From assembly GCA_023548195.1 (NCBI GenBank), contig JAJHZJ010000252.1, forward strand, positions 3,619,341-3,683,340: a stretch of DNA of 64,000 nt. Reading direction: 5' to 3'. The notes under the pieces are model-generated. The model did not search any database. It was not told the origin of the DNA and saw only the letters and a program-made list of their open reading frames with translations. The position numbers were made by a program, and so were the translations under genes. The DNA is from Bettongia penicillata ogilbyi. Taxonomy: Eukaryota; Chordata; Mammalia; Diprotodontia; Potoroidae. Below, piece after piece: positions 43,346-54,430 of the stretch (the first letter of the stretch is position 1; every line of letters begins with the position of its first letter).

Positions 43346-43919
43346 CTCCCTGTTCTATTTTTACATTCACCCCTTCAGTCTTACTCCGAGGCTGCTGCTG
43401 CTGGCTCCAGGGTTGTAGCTGTCTCAGGCATGTTGTAGACATGCACCCTCCACAGCCTACACACACAGAAAAGCAAGTCTAAAACTGCTGCCCTGGAGCT
43501 TTGCCTGCCCTTGGGGACAGTCTATTTTTTGCCTTCTTCCTCTAATTCTTTGAAATGATTTTTCTTCAAGGCAGTCTGAGGCAAACGCAGCTGCATTGAT
43601 TCCTGTGGCCTCTAAAGGTACAAAAACCGGGGCCCTCCCAGCAAGTGAGACAAGTGGGCTTCAATCCCCTCCTCTCCCCCGACTCTCCCTTTTTCTACAC
43701 CAGGTCAGTGATGCTGAGTCACTTACTTCCTCAATTTCAGCCTCACTGTTTACTCCCGGCAGTGTTGCCCCCTTCCTGTGAAGGTGGCTAATCTCTTCCT
43801 GCCGATAGCCCAGAACATGTGGTAGTGATCTTAATTCTCTTATGTTAAAAGCAATGAAATGTATCTCTTGCCAAAACTTCACCTTCAGAAATAATCTCCC
43901 TGAATGTGACTACCTACAC
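43346..43919. other. unassigned interval
   Basis: Higher GC with no named repeat. 43550-43640 could be unique conserved sequence. Frames are up to 73 codons and lack domains. Confidence 0.35.
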
Positions 43920-44122
43920 CAGAGGTGAAAAGCCTGCGATCTCAAGGCCGCATGTGGCCTTCTAGGTCCTTGGGTGTGTCCTGTTGACTGAATCGAAATT
44001 TTACAGAACAAATGCTTTCATTGAGGGGATTTGTTCTGTGAAGTTTGGATTCAGTCAAAGGGCTGCACTTGAGGACCTAGAGGGCCACATGTGGACTTCA
44101 GGCCTCGAGTTCCCCACCCCTG
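43920..44122. mobile_element. hAT-Charlie MITE (OposCharlie3-like)
   Basis: A 203-bp palindromic element running from 'cagaggtgaaaagcctgcg' to 'gttccccacccctg'. The arms 'ggccgcatgtggccttctag' and 'ctagagggccacatgtgg' pair. The 8-bp flanks acctacac (43912-43919) and acctagac (44123-44130) match at 7 of 8 positions, as expected for hAT. There is no transposase. Confidence 0.8.
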
Positions 44123-44289
44123 ACCTAGACAACAATCCTTTAGGCTCGTGAATTAATTTTTAAAACAATTTTTAACAATCCCATCAGCTTTTCTTGATCT
44201 TTATTTCTGTAATTCTGAACAGAATTATTATAATGTTATTATAAAAGGACCTAAAACAGAGTCATGACTCATATTTCAATACATCAATG

Positions 44290-44815
44290 GATCTAGACAG
44301 CATTCTTTACCGAGAGGCAGATTACATCCTGCCTTGAGCTGCCTGTCCTGTGTAACTCTCAATGATGTCCTCCTATACTTTCAACACGGGGAGTCCACAC
44401 AACATATGGACCTTCTTGACCTTCTCATGACATCGATAGGTCACCGATAACACATTCAGGCTGCCCCTTAATTTCTCTTCAATCTTGCTAAATGACAGGC
44501 CGCTCTTTTTTTTCCTTCATATGTTTCAAAGACCTCTACATTGACTCTCCTGTGTAATTACTTTTTTGTAGCACCATGCCCATGCACCTCCTCATTGTTC
44601 ATGGGCAATCTTCATCTTCAGTTCTTTGGGGACCCTAAGGTTCCATGGCTTAAAGATGTATATCAACGTAATAAGAATATTGGTGTCAAAAAGAGTTGGC
44701 CTTAATTTCATGAAGGAGCTTGGAATCATTAAAACAACTTTTAATTTCTGGAAGGCAAACCTGCCCACTCTATTTCTCAACTCTGGGCCCATCTTGTTAT
44801 CTTCTTGCAGTGTGC
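44290..44815 (-). mobile_element. RTE-clade LINE reverse-transcriptase C-terminal remnant
   Basis: The minus frame at 44592-44792 contains RVGRFAFQKLKVVL and then LFDTNILITLIY. This follows the RTE C-terminal order 'aW.af..ik.vl ... LFn..vLpalLYg.E.W'. Downstream, a shifted frame has a block like 'RAMER'. A stop after 66 codons and frame changes show decay. Confidence 0.65.
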
Positions 44816-44819
44816 ACCA

Positions 44820-44935
44820 TATTTTTCATTATACATACATACATACATATATATATATACATACACATATATAATACATATCTATAATATAAATATGTGT
44901 ATATATGTATATATATATCAATCACATGTACCATA
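44820..44935. repeat. (CATA)n/(TA)n microsatellite
   Basis: CATACATACATA, then TATA and TATG units. Confidence 0.9.
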
Positions 44936-45514
44936 TATCTTTTAATATTATACATGTAAGGCAGACTGGATATGCATTTATCACTTCCATATCACCTGGG
45001 GTTAGGGGCATGCCCCTCCCTCCCACCTCCCACCCTCAGCTATATGGAAAATCCCAGTAAAATGTTTTGACCCTCCTTTTGTACCAGAGAAAACATCTGA
45101 ATTTTTTCTTTTTTTTTAATGATGTGTTTACAGTACCTTATTGTAAAATGTGAGTTGATATCATACAATGAAATACCTATATTTTACATATTTTTGGGTT
45201 TCTAAAGTTTTTCTGTGTCATCTGCCAAACTTCATATGTCATCAGTGGCTTCCTCAAAACTCCCCAAAAGTTCCTTTTGAATTTCTCATGTTGATTTGTG
45301 ATATATTCAAAAGTTGATGGGGAAAGTCATGATGCAGAAGGGATAACTGCAATGGGGAGCAGGCTTGAATATGCACTAGGGAATCTGAGAACTGGACCTC
45401 CAGTGGCTCATCCTCCCAATCTTAATGTAGTTTTAAGCTTTCATACCTTAAAGTGATATGTAGTATTAAATACATATGTATGTATGTATGTATACACATA
45501 TATAACCGTAATTA
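44936..45514. other. unassigned interval
   Basis: 45180-45420 has a repeat-like look ('catatgtcatcagtggcttc'), but I cannot name it. TATG units lie at 45468-45500. Confidence 0.35.
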
Positions 45515-45640
45515 TGAGAAGAGATGGAAAGACATCAGTCTTTGAGCATGGAAGGTGTAGATTTAAGTCCCCTCTCTGATACATACTGGGTCTGTGAAGC
45601 CCTGAACGAGTGTATTGGTAAGCACCCAATATACACAGTG
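45515..45640 (+). mobile_element. CORE-SINE fragment (MIR3-like)
   Basis: 'tgtagatttaagtcccctct', then 'ctgatacatactgggtctgt'. Confidence 0.5.
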
Positions 45641-46159
45641 GAGCCTGCTATCATAGGTTCTTTGATCTGCTTCTCTAAAAGGAAAGGCAGCTTTTGAGGG
45701 GTTAATAATCACTTTAATCAAGCTCAGGTATTAGAGAAAATCAAAATCAAAATTTCAGAGAACTCAAAAATCAACAGACAGTACTTCCAAGCTGCCTGAC
45801 CATTAATGCACATACATCTTTACCAGAGAGGGAAGCACCAACATCTGGCTTTTCAAAGCTGGAGGGCTGCTTAGAGTCTTCCCAGAGTCTCTTATCTGAC
45901 ACAAGAACTTTCTTTCAAAAATGAAGCCCCAAAGTAAAACCTCACCATCAGAGTATTTATATACATTTCAGAGCCATAGGGCATGACCCTCTGACCCAGT
46001 GCCTCAGTAGGAAAATGAACAAAGGTACTTGGGACTCTCCTACAAAACAGTTCCCCAAATCAAGCTTCCCTCAACAGGCAAGTCCATCAATGTGTGGGGA
46101 AGATCTCCTTTAGTCACATTATTCAATCAGAGGCACTGTTAGTAAAACAAAAACAGCAA
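45641..46159. other. unassigned interval
   Basis: No named repeat or gene. Confidence 0.4.
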
Positions 46160-46315
46160 AAGATTCTACTTTGTGTGACCTTACAGCAAGTCATTTAACC
46201 TTTTAGTGCCCTGGACAACTCCCTGAGAATATTAGCTATAGAGAAGGGCCTGACTCGCTTTGATAGTGGGAATTTTCTCAACTCTTTAGTTGAATTTCCT
46301 ATACAAGGGGAATCC
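46160..46315 (+). mobile_element. CORE-SINE 3' half (MIR3-like)
   Basis: 'gtgaccttacagcaagtcat', 'agtgccctggacaactccct', 'attttctcaactctttagtt'. Confidence 0.6.
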
Positions 46316-46499
46316 CCGCTCTAGTCCCTATTTCTTACTTACATGCATACATTAGGTCTCAAACCTGTCCTGGGAGTTAGGGGGATGTTTACTCCAAGCA
46401 TGTGTAGATTTCCTCTGGGGCAGCATGTAGGGATGAGAGCAGTTTGTTCCAAAGGCAATGAAGACAGCTGAAGCAGGCACTGTGGAGTGCTTAGCACTG

Positions 46500-46715
46500 A
46501 GATATCAAAGATGACAAGGTCATCCCCTGCATCCCAGGCCACAGCCAGTCATCTTGACTTTTGCCCTACCACTGGACTTCTACTGCTTTGGAAGAGAAGG
46601 TGACCTTGATGATTTTATGCAAATCTGCCTCACTTAAATCCAAGTCATGGGCAAAGCATGGCATTGCCCCATGATGTCATTGATCCTCTTCAAAACTGAA
46701 GGATGAGCAACTATA
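46500..46715 (+). mobile_element. MAR1-tail SINE copy without head
   Basis: 'catcccctgcatcccaggcc', 'ctgcctcacttaaatccaag', 'ccccatgatgtcattgatcc'. Confidence 0.7.
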
Positions 46716-46729
46716 GGTATGATACATAC

Positions 46730-46900
46730 ATTGCTTGTGTGTATATGTACACACATGTGTGTATATACATGTACATATATGAGAACTGGGCATGTGATTT
46801 CACACAGAGATAAGTGAAATATATGTATATATACACACATCTATGTATAGGAGTATGTGTGTGTGTACATATGTGTGTGAGTGTATATGTATATATATAT

Positions 46901-46945
<45 letters not shown>
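46730..46945. repeat. (CA)/(TA)n microsatellite
   Basis: TGTGTATA and CATACATA units, then a clean TA run at about 46911-46946. Confidence 0.93.
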
Positions 46946-46951
<6 letters not shown>

Positions 46952-46954
46952 GAG

Positions 46955-47180
46955 GAATTGTGATTTAGTAGATAGAGATTCAGCCTCAGACCCAGAAAGG
47001 CTTGGGATTCAGGTCCTTTCTCTGACAATCTACTACTGGCTACATGAACCTGGACAAGACAATCTCTCAGTGTCTAAACAATATTAAGATTTTAAGTTGC
47101 TGAGAAGATACCAATCTGCATAGGTAGAAAGAATTTCATTATCTCGGAATTCCCTAGACAGATGAAATTGCAGGTATAGT
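46955..47180 (+). mobile_element. CORE-SINE (MIR3-like)
   Basis: 'ttgggattcaggtcctttct', 'aatctctcagtgtctaaaca', 'attttaagttgctgagaaga', 'ggaattccctagacagatga'. Confidence 0.65.
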
Positions 47181-47189
47181 TGCTAACCA

Positions 47190-47360
47190 CATAGGTATAG
47201 ATGTAGATAAAGATATAGATGATATAGATATAGATGGAAAAGCTATCGATGTCAATAGATGATGTAGATATATAGAGGAAAATGATATAGTATAGATGAT
47301 GATATAGATGCAGATGGAAATAGATATAGATGTAGATAAAGATACAGACTGATAGATGAG
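47190..47360 (+). repeat. degenerate (GATATA)n microsatellite
   Basis: Units of GATATA, GATGTA and GATAAA. Confidence 0.85.
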
Positions 47361-47994
47361 TCTTATAAGTTAGATTTTCTTCATTTATTGTTTCCTATGG
47401 ATAGCCAGGATAAACTTTTTTGAAAGATTTTGTATCTCATTTCAGAGGTTCTACAATATTCTAGAACTTAATTCAATCAGCACAATGTCCTCTGGAGGAC
47501 CTCTCAATAGGTTGGATCTCTTCCATGGCAGTGATGAACCCTTTTAGAAAGCATACATTTCTTCTGTTTGGCTTCATTTGATACTTACAGTCAGAGAGCC
47601 ATTAAATTAGGTGATGTCATTTCTAGAATCTACTCTTTTTTTTACCCTTTTTGAAAAATGGAGATCACTTGCCTGTGCCCGGTAGATAAAATTCTACCAA
47701 ATTAAAGGCTTCTTGTTGTTCACTGAATTGAAGCTTTTGTTTACTTCTTTTTTTGTGTATTTTGACTGCTTTTCCAAATTCTACTTCTTTATCTCCCTCT
47801 TTCCGCAGTTCTCTGGTAATGACAGAAAAAGGCATTCCATACTGGGAAGGAGATAGAACATCCTGGGATATGAGTTCAAAACCGATAGTGGTTTAAACAA
47901 ATTATTGATCAAATTGCTATTCTTACAGGGGAGGAACCCAACACTGCCTCTTTCTCTTCCCCTACTCCCTGCCACACACCTCCTTCAAGTCATG
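47361..47994. other. unassigned interval, possibly LINE-derived
   Basis: The reversed sequence at 47390-47650 looks like decayed LINE coding sequence, but no motif is secure. Confidence 0.3.
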
Positions 47995-48420
47995 CACTGT
48001 TTAGAGAATCCACTGGTACCATTGCATGGGAGGCATGCTGCATTATGTTACCGGGTAACCTCCAAACTTTGGGGGGAGGGGAGGTGGGGGACAATTCTGA
48101 GAGGGAATGCGGCTGCAATGTAATTAACACTGTAACAACTTGTTTCCCCCTTGGAGAATTATACCATTAGCTGCTTCAATTGTGCATGAAATATAAATTA
48201 CATTACTCAGAGGCATCCTGTCTAAGCAGACGCAATGCTAACTGACATGACTTGCCATTGTGCATCCTGCTCCTTGGTCAAAATGAACAGAAGCCCCGTT
48301 GCCTGGGGCCAGTAGATCTGCATGGTGATGTCAAAAGCGGCAGTTCTGGAGAATCATTCAATTGTTTTGCAAGCAGACCTTTCCTGGGATAATATGTGGT
48401 GTCCAGGTATCCTACGTTAA
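47995..48420. promoter_or_regulatory. candidate conserved regulatory element with X-box
   Basis: Low-repeat block with homeodomain-type words ('atgtaattaacactg', 'aatataaattacattact') and a perfect RFX palindrome at 48047-48059. No transposon family is visible for 400 bp. Conservation is inferred, not measured. Confidence 0.45.
48047..48059. promoter_or_regulatory. RFX-family X-box, perfect palindrome
   Basis: GTTACC, spacer G, then GGTAAC. Both half-sites fit the RFX consensus and the palindrome is exact. Confidence 0.55.
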
Positions 48421-49724
48421 TCCTCAGAAGGACAGGTTCTGTTTTCATTTCCTGGCTTTTGGGGAGACTTCAAAGGATGAAGAAGAATTGTAACTACTCC
48501 CTGATACCAAAAATGATAGAACACTCCTCTCTTTACCTTTCTGGGAACCCAGAGTGTTGGGAGAATACTGCCAGGAGCATTATTGATAATAGATGAGAAT
48601 AGTGGGAGGCTTGAGAGCCACTCAAGGAGGACCAAATATTGACCCTTGGCATTCATTTCCTCCACCCTCCCCCACTAAAATTACCAGATTAACCAATTAA
48701 ATCATGTACTTATGATTGTTACCTAGCTATGAGCTTTCCTAAGGATGTGGATGAAACCTATCTCTGAGGCTTACAGAATCCTCTATGATCAGGTCTGTGT
48801 TAATAAAACTACCCAGGATGAGGATTGCAGACACTTTTCTAGCAGAGTGGTTAGCCATACACCTCTAGTCTGAGGCCAAATGGGCTGGTGACCTTTGCCA
48901 GTCCCACCCTTTATCTGCCTTTGAGATCTCTGCTCCAGGTTCACAGCTCTGGTGTTGCCTATATCCTCAGAAGAGGAAGTGGTATTCCAAGGTTTCAATT
49001 CCACCTCCACCTCAGATTCCTGGGGAACCATTCTAATGTTGGCCCTATTTGAAATGTCTCTCCCTAAATGGGGGAGTGGGAAGTAAAGAAAGGCATCCAG
49101 AATGGAGACACGGAACATCTCAGGAACAGACGGTTTTGGAGTCATCCAGGAAAGGATGTGCCAAGCAAAAATAATCACAGAATGATAACAATCAGAGACG
49201 ATTGTCTTCAGGACTGTTCCAGAACATTAGCAATAGGGCACAGCCGTATCCACACGAAGTAGGGTCTTTCCTCCCCATAATCTGTCTGCGTGTCTGTTTG
49301 TTGATGACCCTTTCCTTTCAGTCAGTCTGACTCTGCTGCTGTTTCTACCACAACCACTCTGGTCACTGATATGCTGTTTGCTCAGGTGCCCAGGACAAGG
49401 AAGACACCAACTACTCTTTTGAGATTTCCCCAGGCCCAGTACCAAAGGAAAGAAAACAAATAGGTGTTGGCCCTATCTATCTGGGACAGCACTATACAAC
49501 AGAGCACAGTTAGCCAGCCCGTCAAAGGATTTTGGGTTGCTGGTGAAAAACATAGAGGATATAAAAGAAAAGAAAGATATAATGAGTGCTTTGCCGTGCC
49601 CAGCTTAACCTGCCTTCCATTAGTTCCTATTGTACCTGCCATGTAACTTGGCAGGTGAGTTGCCAATGAGCACTCTCTCCTGTTCATCTCCTGACCTGTG
49701 GCAGCCAACCATCATCAATCTGTC
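48421..49724. other. long unassigned interval
   Basis: 1.3 kb without a named repeat. Overlapping frames of up to 129 codons (48789-49178, minus) show no domain. A perfect 8-bp hairpin (ACCTGCCA with TGGCAGGT) sits at 49634-49656. Confidence 0.4.
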
Positions 49725-49930
49725 TCTAGTGTGAAAGGGGTGATTTCATGATAAATAAAAATCTTTAGTAATAAGTGTAATTCATTGATAACAATTAAAA
49801 TCTCCCTTTTAAAAAATATGGTTGATTCGCAAAATAGTTTAATCATTAATTATGCCTTTACTTGGAAAGTGAGCTAATAAAAAGCTATCTGTGGCCAAAG
49901 AAATTTAGCCTACTTTAATATTGGCACAAT
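49725..49930. promoter_or_regulatory. candidate conserved non-coding element
   Basis: Unique AT-rich block dense in homeodomain and GATA-like words: 'gtaattcattgataacaatt', 'tttaatcattaattatgcc'. Texture-based only. Confidence 0.38.
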
Positions 49931-50324
49931 CTACCTATCACCAAGTTGTGCAGGTCTGATCTAGGATATAGACTTGGCTAGGAGGCCATGAGTTTATAGT
50001 GTATGGCTTGCTGGAGCTCAGAGAGTTCTGGCAAAGTAGGCATTTATGAGATCCATTATGGCCAACAGGAAGCCATCAGACGTTAACATTTCCAATTCTG
50101 GGGTGGGACAGGGCTAAGGACCCTGCTTTCACCCATTTGTAAGTAGGTTCTGCCTCAGAAACCCTTGAATTTAAATTTATATTGAAGTACTTACCTTTTC
50201 AAATTAGAAATATTTGCCTTATTACTTTTTGTTTTGGGAGGAGTTCCACTGGTAGGAAAATAGTAGTAGAATAATATCCCACATTTCTATCTGGTTAAAG
50301 AGCTTAACTCAATTTTTAAAAGTC
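49931..50324. other. unassigned interval
   Basis: No repeat or gene is recognised. Confidence 0.4.
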
Positions 50325-50465
50325 TGTTAAGTGCATAATAGCTGTAGATATAGTAGATATATAGTTCAACCTTGGAACCAGGATCGAGGTGCGAGTCCAT
50401 TTCTAACACATGCTGCCAGTATGAACCTAAGCAAGCTCTTAACCCCTCAGTGCTTCAGGCATATA
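50325..50465 (+). mobile_element. CORE-SINE fragment (MIR3-like)
   Basis: 'gttcaaccttggaaccagga', 'ctcttaacccctcagtgctt'. Confidence 0.55.
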
Positions 50466-50466
50466 T

Positions 50467-50670
50467 TCAGTTAGTCAATAAGCATTTATTAAGGACTTAC
50501 TGTATGCCAGGAACAGTACTGGGGATATAAAAAAGATAAAAATAATCCCTGGTCTCAAAGAATTCACATTCTAATGTGAGATACAACATAGAAGCAACCA
50601 TGTGAAAACGACATAAGCAAGAAAAATTAGATGTCTTCTCAAGGGAAGGTATTAGCAGTGGAGGTTAGCT
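50467..50670 (-). mobile_element. L2 LINE 3' end
   Basis: 'agtcaataagcatttattaa', 'gtatgccaggaacagtactg', 'attcacattctaatgtgaga'. Confidence 0.68.
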
Positions 50671-50737
50671 CTGAAGCTCTACTTGGACTTGTTATGGTTA
50701 TCTTCTTTAGACTTACCTTTTGGATTTTAACAATATT

Positions 50738-50995
50738 AGTAAGTAACATTATGTGGTGCTTTCTATGGGCTAAGTGCTTGTCATAAACATTATCTCATCG
50801 GATGCTCACAATAACACTGGGAAGTAGGTACAATTATTACCCCTATTTTACAGCTCAGCAAACCAAGGCAAGCAGAGGTAAAGTGACTTGCCCAGGGTCA
50901 CACAGCTAGTAAGTACATGAGGCTGGATCTGAACTTAACTCTTTCTGACTCCAAGCCCATTGCTTGATCCACTGAGATACCGGCTGCCTCCAAAT
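50738..50995 (-). mobile_element. MIR SINE
   Basis: A near-complete reversed MIR: 'gctaagtgcttgtcataaac', 'gtacaattattacccctatt', 'gacttgcccagggtcacaca', 'ccactgagataccggctgcc'. Confidence 0.8.
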
Positions 50996-51139
50996 AGGTT
51001 GAATGATTGGTTTGTTGGTTATGGCTGCAGCAGAAATAATCTGGGAGGGCAGGCAGGGATGAGGCAGAAGATGGCATTAAATACAGTGAAGGGGAAATAA
51101 CTATAGAATATCTAAGGAAAGATACCTAGTAGGTAGTTG

Positions 51140-51375
51140 GAAATACAGGGTAGGAACTGGGACTTGAAGTCAGGAAAAATTTCAGTTCAAATCCCACCTC
51201 AGACACCAGCAAGTCATTTGCCCTCTACCTGCCTCAGTTTTCTCATTTGTAAAATGGGGATGACAATAGGGTTTCTAGGGTTTTTATGAGGATGAAAATG
51301 AGATAATGTTTATAAAGCACTTTGCAAATCTTAAAGTGCTGTGCAAAATGCTATGGTGGTTGCTGCTGTTGTTAC
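51140..51375 (+). mobile_element. MIR SINE
   Basis: 'ttcaaatcccacctcagaca', 'tcagttttctcatttgtaaa', 'ggatgacaatagggtttcta', 'aagcactttgcaaatcttaa'. Confidence 0.8.
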
Positions 51376-51664
51376 ATAGATTTGGGGGTTATCTGACTAG
51401 AAATGATTATTTTAGCTAGATCTATTTTCTAGGTCAGTTGTTTTTCCAGTGAGTCAAACTAATAAATCTACAAGCCACCAAGGGAGAGAATACAGAAAGA
51501 GATGGGAACGGAAAACAGAGCTGGTAGTGAGGGTGATGGTCTAAGTACAGCCATACTTACAGAGTAGGAGTGTAACGGAAAAATAGATAAACAGATAAAT
51601 CAACGAAAGCAAATTTAAATAACAGTCAGCAGCAGGGAAAGTCAGAAAGGAACAGTTTTTGGAA

Positions 51665-51905
51665 GTGTAGGTGACACAGTTGATAAAACGCCAGTCGTGG
51701 AGTCAGGAAGATCTGGGTTCCCAACTGGTGTCAGACACGTTAAAACTGTGTGACCCTGGTCAATTCACTTAACCTCGCTTGCCTCAGTTTCCTCTTCTGT
51801 AAAATGAGCTGGAGAAAGAAATGACAAACCGCTCTGATATCCTTGCCAAGAAAACCCCAGAGGGGATCACAGAGAGTTGGACATGACAAACAAATGGACA
51901 ACAAT
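51665..51905 (+). mobile_element. WSINE1/MON1-type SINE
   Basis: 'gtgtaggtgacacagttgat', 'ctcagtttcctcttctgtaa', 'gatatccttgccaagaaaac', 'cacagagagttggacatgac'. Confidence 0.88.
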
Positions 51906-51929
51906 AAAAGGTTAACAGCAGTAGGAAAT

Positions 51930-52257
51930 TTCTCCTTTTTTTAAACGAGAATATTAAAAAGATGGGACTGGCCAACAGCATCAAAAATTATCAAAAGGTC
52001 AATGAGGAATGAGAATAGAGAAAAGGCTATTGGATTTTCAATTATGAAGTTGTTAGTGACCTTGGAGAAGATAGTTTCAGTAGAGTAGTGGGACAGAAGC
52101 CTAATTGAAGGGGTGAGTAAGGAACAGGAGGTAAGGAAGTAACAAGTGTAAACTCTTCTTTCTAGGGTCCAAGGGAAAAATTTTTAGTGTATGAGAAACT
52201 TGAATATGTTTGTAGGCTGTGTGTGTGTCGGGGGGAGGTTGGAATAAATAGGGGAGG
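51930..52257 (-). mobile_element. L2 LINE reverse-transcriptase remnant
   Basis: Read on the minus strand, the block near 51970 gives FDAV, which fits the L2 reverse-transcriptase motif A ('AFDTV'). The rest follows reversed L2 order ('tttcagtagagtagtgggac', 'agaagcctaattgaaggggt'). Confidence 0.55.
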
Positions 52258-52289
52258 AAATCAAACTAATCAATCTACAAGCACTTTTT
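52258..52289 (-). mobile_element. L2 LINE 3' end, left part
   Basis: 'ctaatcaatctacaagcact' is the reversed L2 terminus cut by the HAL1-like element. It resumes at 55257. Confidence 0.55.
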
Positions 52290-53099
52290 GAAAACATAAT
52301 TCATATATATATATATATATATATCTTATTTATTTGCAGTTTATGACATTCACTTCCACAAGATTTTGAATTCCAAATTTTCTCACCATCTCTCCCCACC
52401 CTCCACCCCAGGACAATCTATCCTCCCTTCCATCACCCCTCTCCCTCCCATTCCCCTCCTCTCTATTTTCCTGTAGGGCAAGATAAATTTCTCTACCCCA
52501 TTGCCTGTACATCTGATTTTCCAGTTGCATGCAAAAGCAATTTTAACATACATTTTTAAAGCTTTGAGTTCCACATTCTCTCCCTTCCCATCCACCCTCA
52601 TTGAAAAAGCAAGCAATTCGATGTAGGTCATTCATGTGTAGCTATGCAAAACACTTCCATAACAGTCATGTTGTGAAAGACTAACCATATTTCCCAGTAT
52701 CCTGTCCTGCTCTCCATTTATTCCATTCTCTCCTTTGACCTGTCCTCCCACAATAGTGTTTGCTTCTGATTACCCCTTCCCCCAATCTGCCTTCTTTTCT
52801 ATTATCCTCCTTCTTCTATCCCCTTCCCCACTGCTTTCCTGCAGGGTAAGATAGATTTCCATACCCAATTTAATGTGTGTTATTCCCTCCTTAAGCCAAA
52901 CCCAATGAGAGTAAGGCTCACTTATTCCCTTTGACCTCTCCACTCTTTCCCTCCATTGTAAAAGCTCTTTCTTCACTCTTTTATGTGAGATGATTTGCTA
53001 CATTCTGCCTCTCCCTTTCTCTCTCTCCCAATACATTCCTCTCAATAGTTATTTTGTAGGTATTCTCCCTTCATATTCAGTTCACCCCATGCCCTCTGT

Positions 53100-53218
53100 C
53101 TATGCATACACATATACATACATACATATACATACATACACATTTATATATATATACATACACACATTCATATGTATACATATATACATACACACATACA
53201 TATACACACATTCATACA

Positions 53219-53256
<38 letters not shown>

Positions 53257-53260
53257 TATA
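53100..53260 (+). repeat. (CATA)/(CA)n microsatellite
   Basis: ACATACATA units, then a clean ACAC run at about 53218-53250, within the 3' UTR of the HAL1-like element. Confidence 0.92.
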
Positions 53261-53329
53261 CCCTTAACTACCCCAGTACTGCGAAAGGTCTCATGAGTTA
53301 CAAATATCTTTCCAGGTAGGAATATAAAC

Positions 53330-54430
53330 AGTTCCACTTTAATGAGACCCTTATGGCTTCTCTTTCTTGTTTGACTTTTCATGCTTCTCTTGATTCTTAT
53401 ATCTGAAAGTCAAATTCTCTATTCAGCTGTGGTCTTTTCAACAAGAATGCTTGGACATCCTCTGTTTCATTGAAATTCCATTTTTCCCCTGAAGTATTAT
53501 ACTCAGTTTTGCTGAGTAAGTGATTCTTGGTTTTAATCCTACCTCCTTTAACCACTGGAATATCATATTCTAAGCCCTCTGAACCCTTAGCATAAAAGCT
53601 ACTAAATCCTGTATTATGTTGATTGTACTTCTACAATACTTGAATTGTTTCTTTCTGGCTGCTTGCAATATTTTCTCCTTGACCTGGGAACTCTGGAAAT
53701 TGGCTACAATATTCCTAGGAGTTTTCCTTTTGGGGTTTGTTTCAGGAGGTGATTAGTGGATTCTTTCTATTTCTATTTTATTCTCTGGTTCTAGAATATC
53801 AGGGCAGTTTTCTTTGATAATTTCTTGTATGATGATGTCTAAACCCTTTTTTTGATCATGTTTCTCGGGTGGACCAATAATTTTTAAATTATCTGTCCTG
53901 GATCTATTTTCTAGGTCAGTTGTTTTTCCAGTGAGATATTACATTTTGTCTTCTATGTTTTCATTCTTTTGGTTTTGTTTAATAATTTCTTGATTTGTCA
54001 TGAAGTCATTAGCTTCCATTTGCTCCATTCTAATTTTTAAGATATTATTTTCTTCAGTGAGCTTTTGGATCACCTTTTCCACTTGGACAATTCTGCTTTT
54101 AAGGGCATTCTTCTCCTCATTGGCTTTTTGGACCTCTTTTGCCATTAGGGTTAGTCTAATTTTAATGGTATTATTTTATTAAGCATTTTTGCAGATCTTC
54201 TTTAGCAAGCTGTTGACTCATTTTTCATGATTTTCTTGCATCACTCTCATTTTTCTTTCCAACTTTTCCTCTACTTCTCTTACTTGATTTTCAAAATCCT
54301 TTTTGAGTTCTTCCATTGCCTAAGACCATTTCATATTTTCTTTGGAGGCTTTGGATGTAGGAGCCTTGACCTTGCTATTTTCCTCCAGTTGTGTGCTTTG
54401 ATCTTTCTCATCTGAAAGGATGGAAGAAAA
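53330..54430 (-). pseudogene. L1-type ORF1 protein gene, broken
   Basis: It encodes remnants of the L1/HAL1 ORF1 RNA-binding chaperone. The open piece at 53939-54145 (68 codons) reads as a charged coiled coil (LKSRIVQVEKVIQKLTEENN), as in ORF1p N-terminal halves. Downstream, 'gaaaactgccctgatattct' and 'agccaatttccagagttccc' (minus strand) mark the RNA-recognition and C-terminal parts. In-frame stops interrupt it at several points, so it makes no full protein. Confidence 0.65.

Noticed and set aside
47190..47360. Regular spacing in GATATA units, checked as a possible CRISPR-like array
   Set aside because: It is a degenerate simple repeat with no distinct spacers, and the genome is a mammal's.
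48789..49178. 129-codon minus-strand frame
   Set aside because: No recognisable domain, no convincing splice or promoter context, and several other frames are open over the same stretch.
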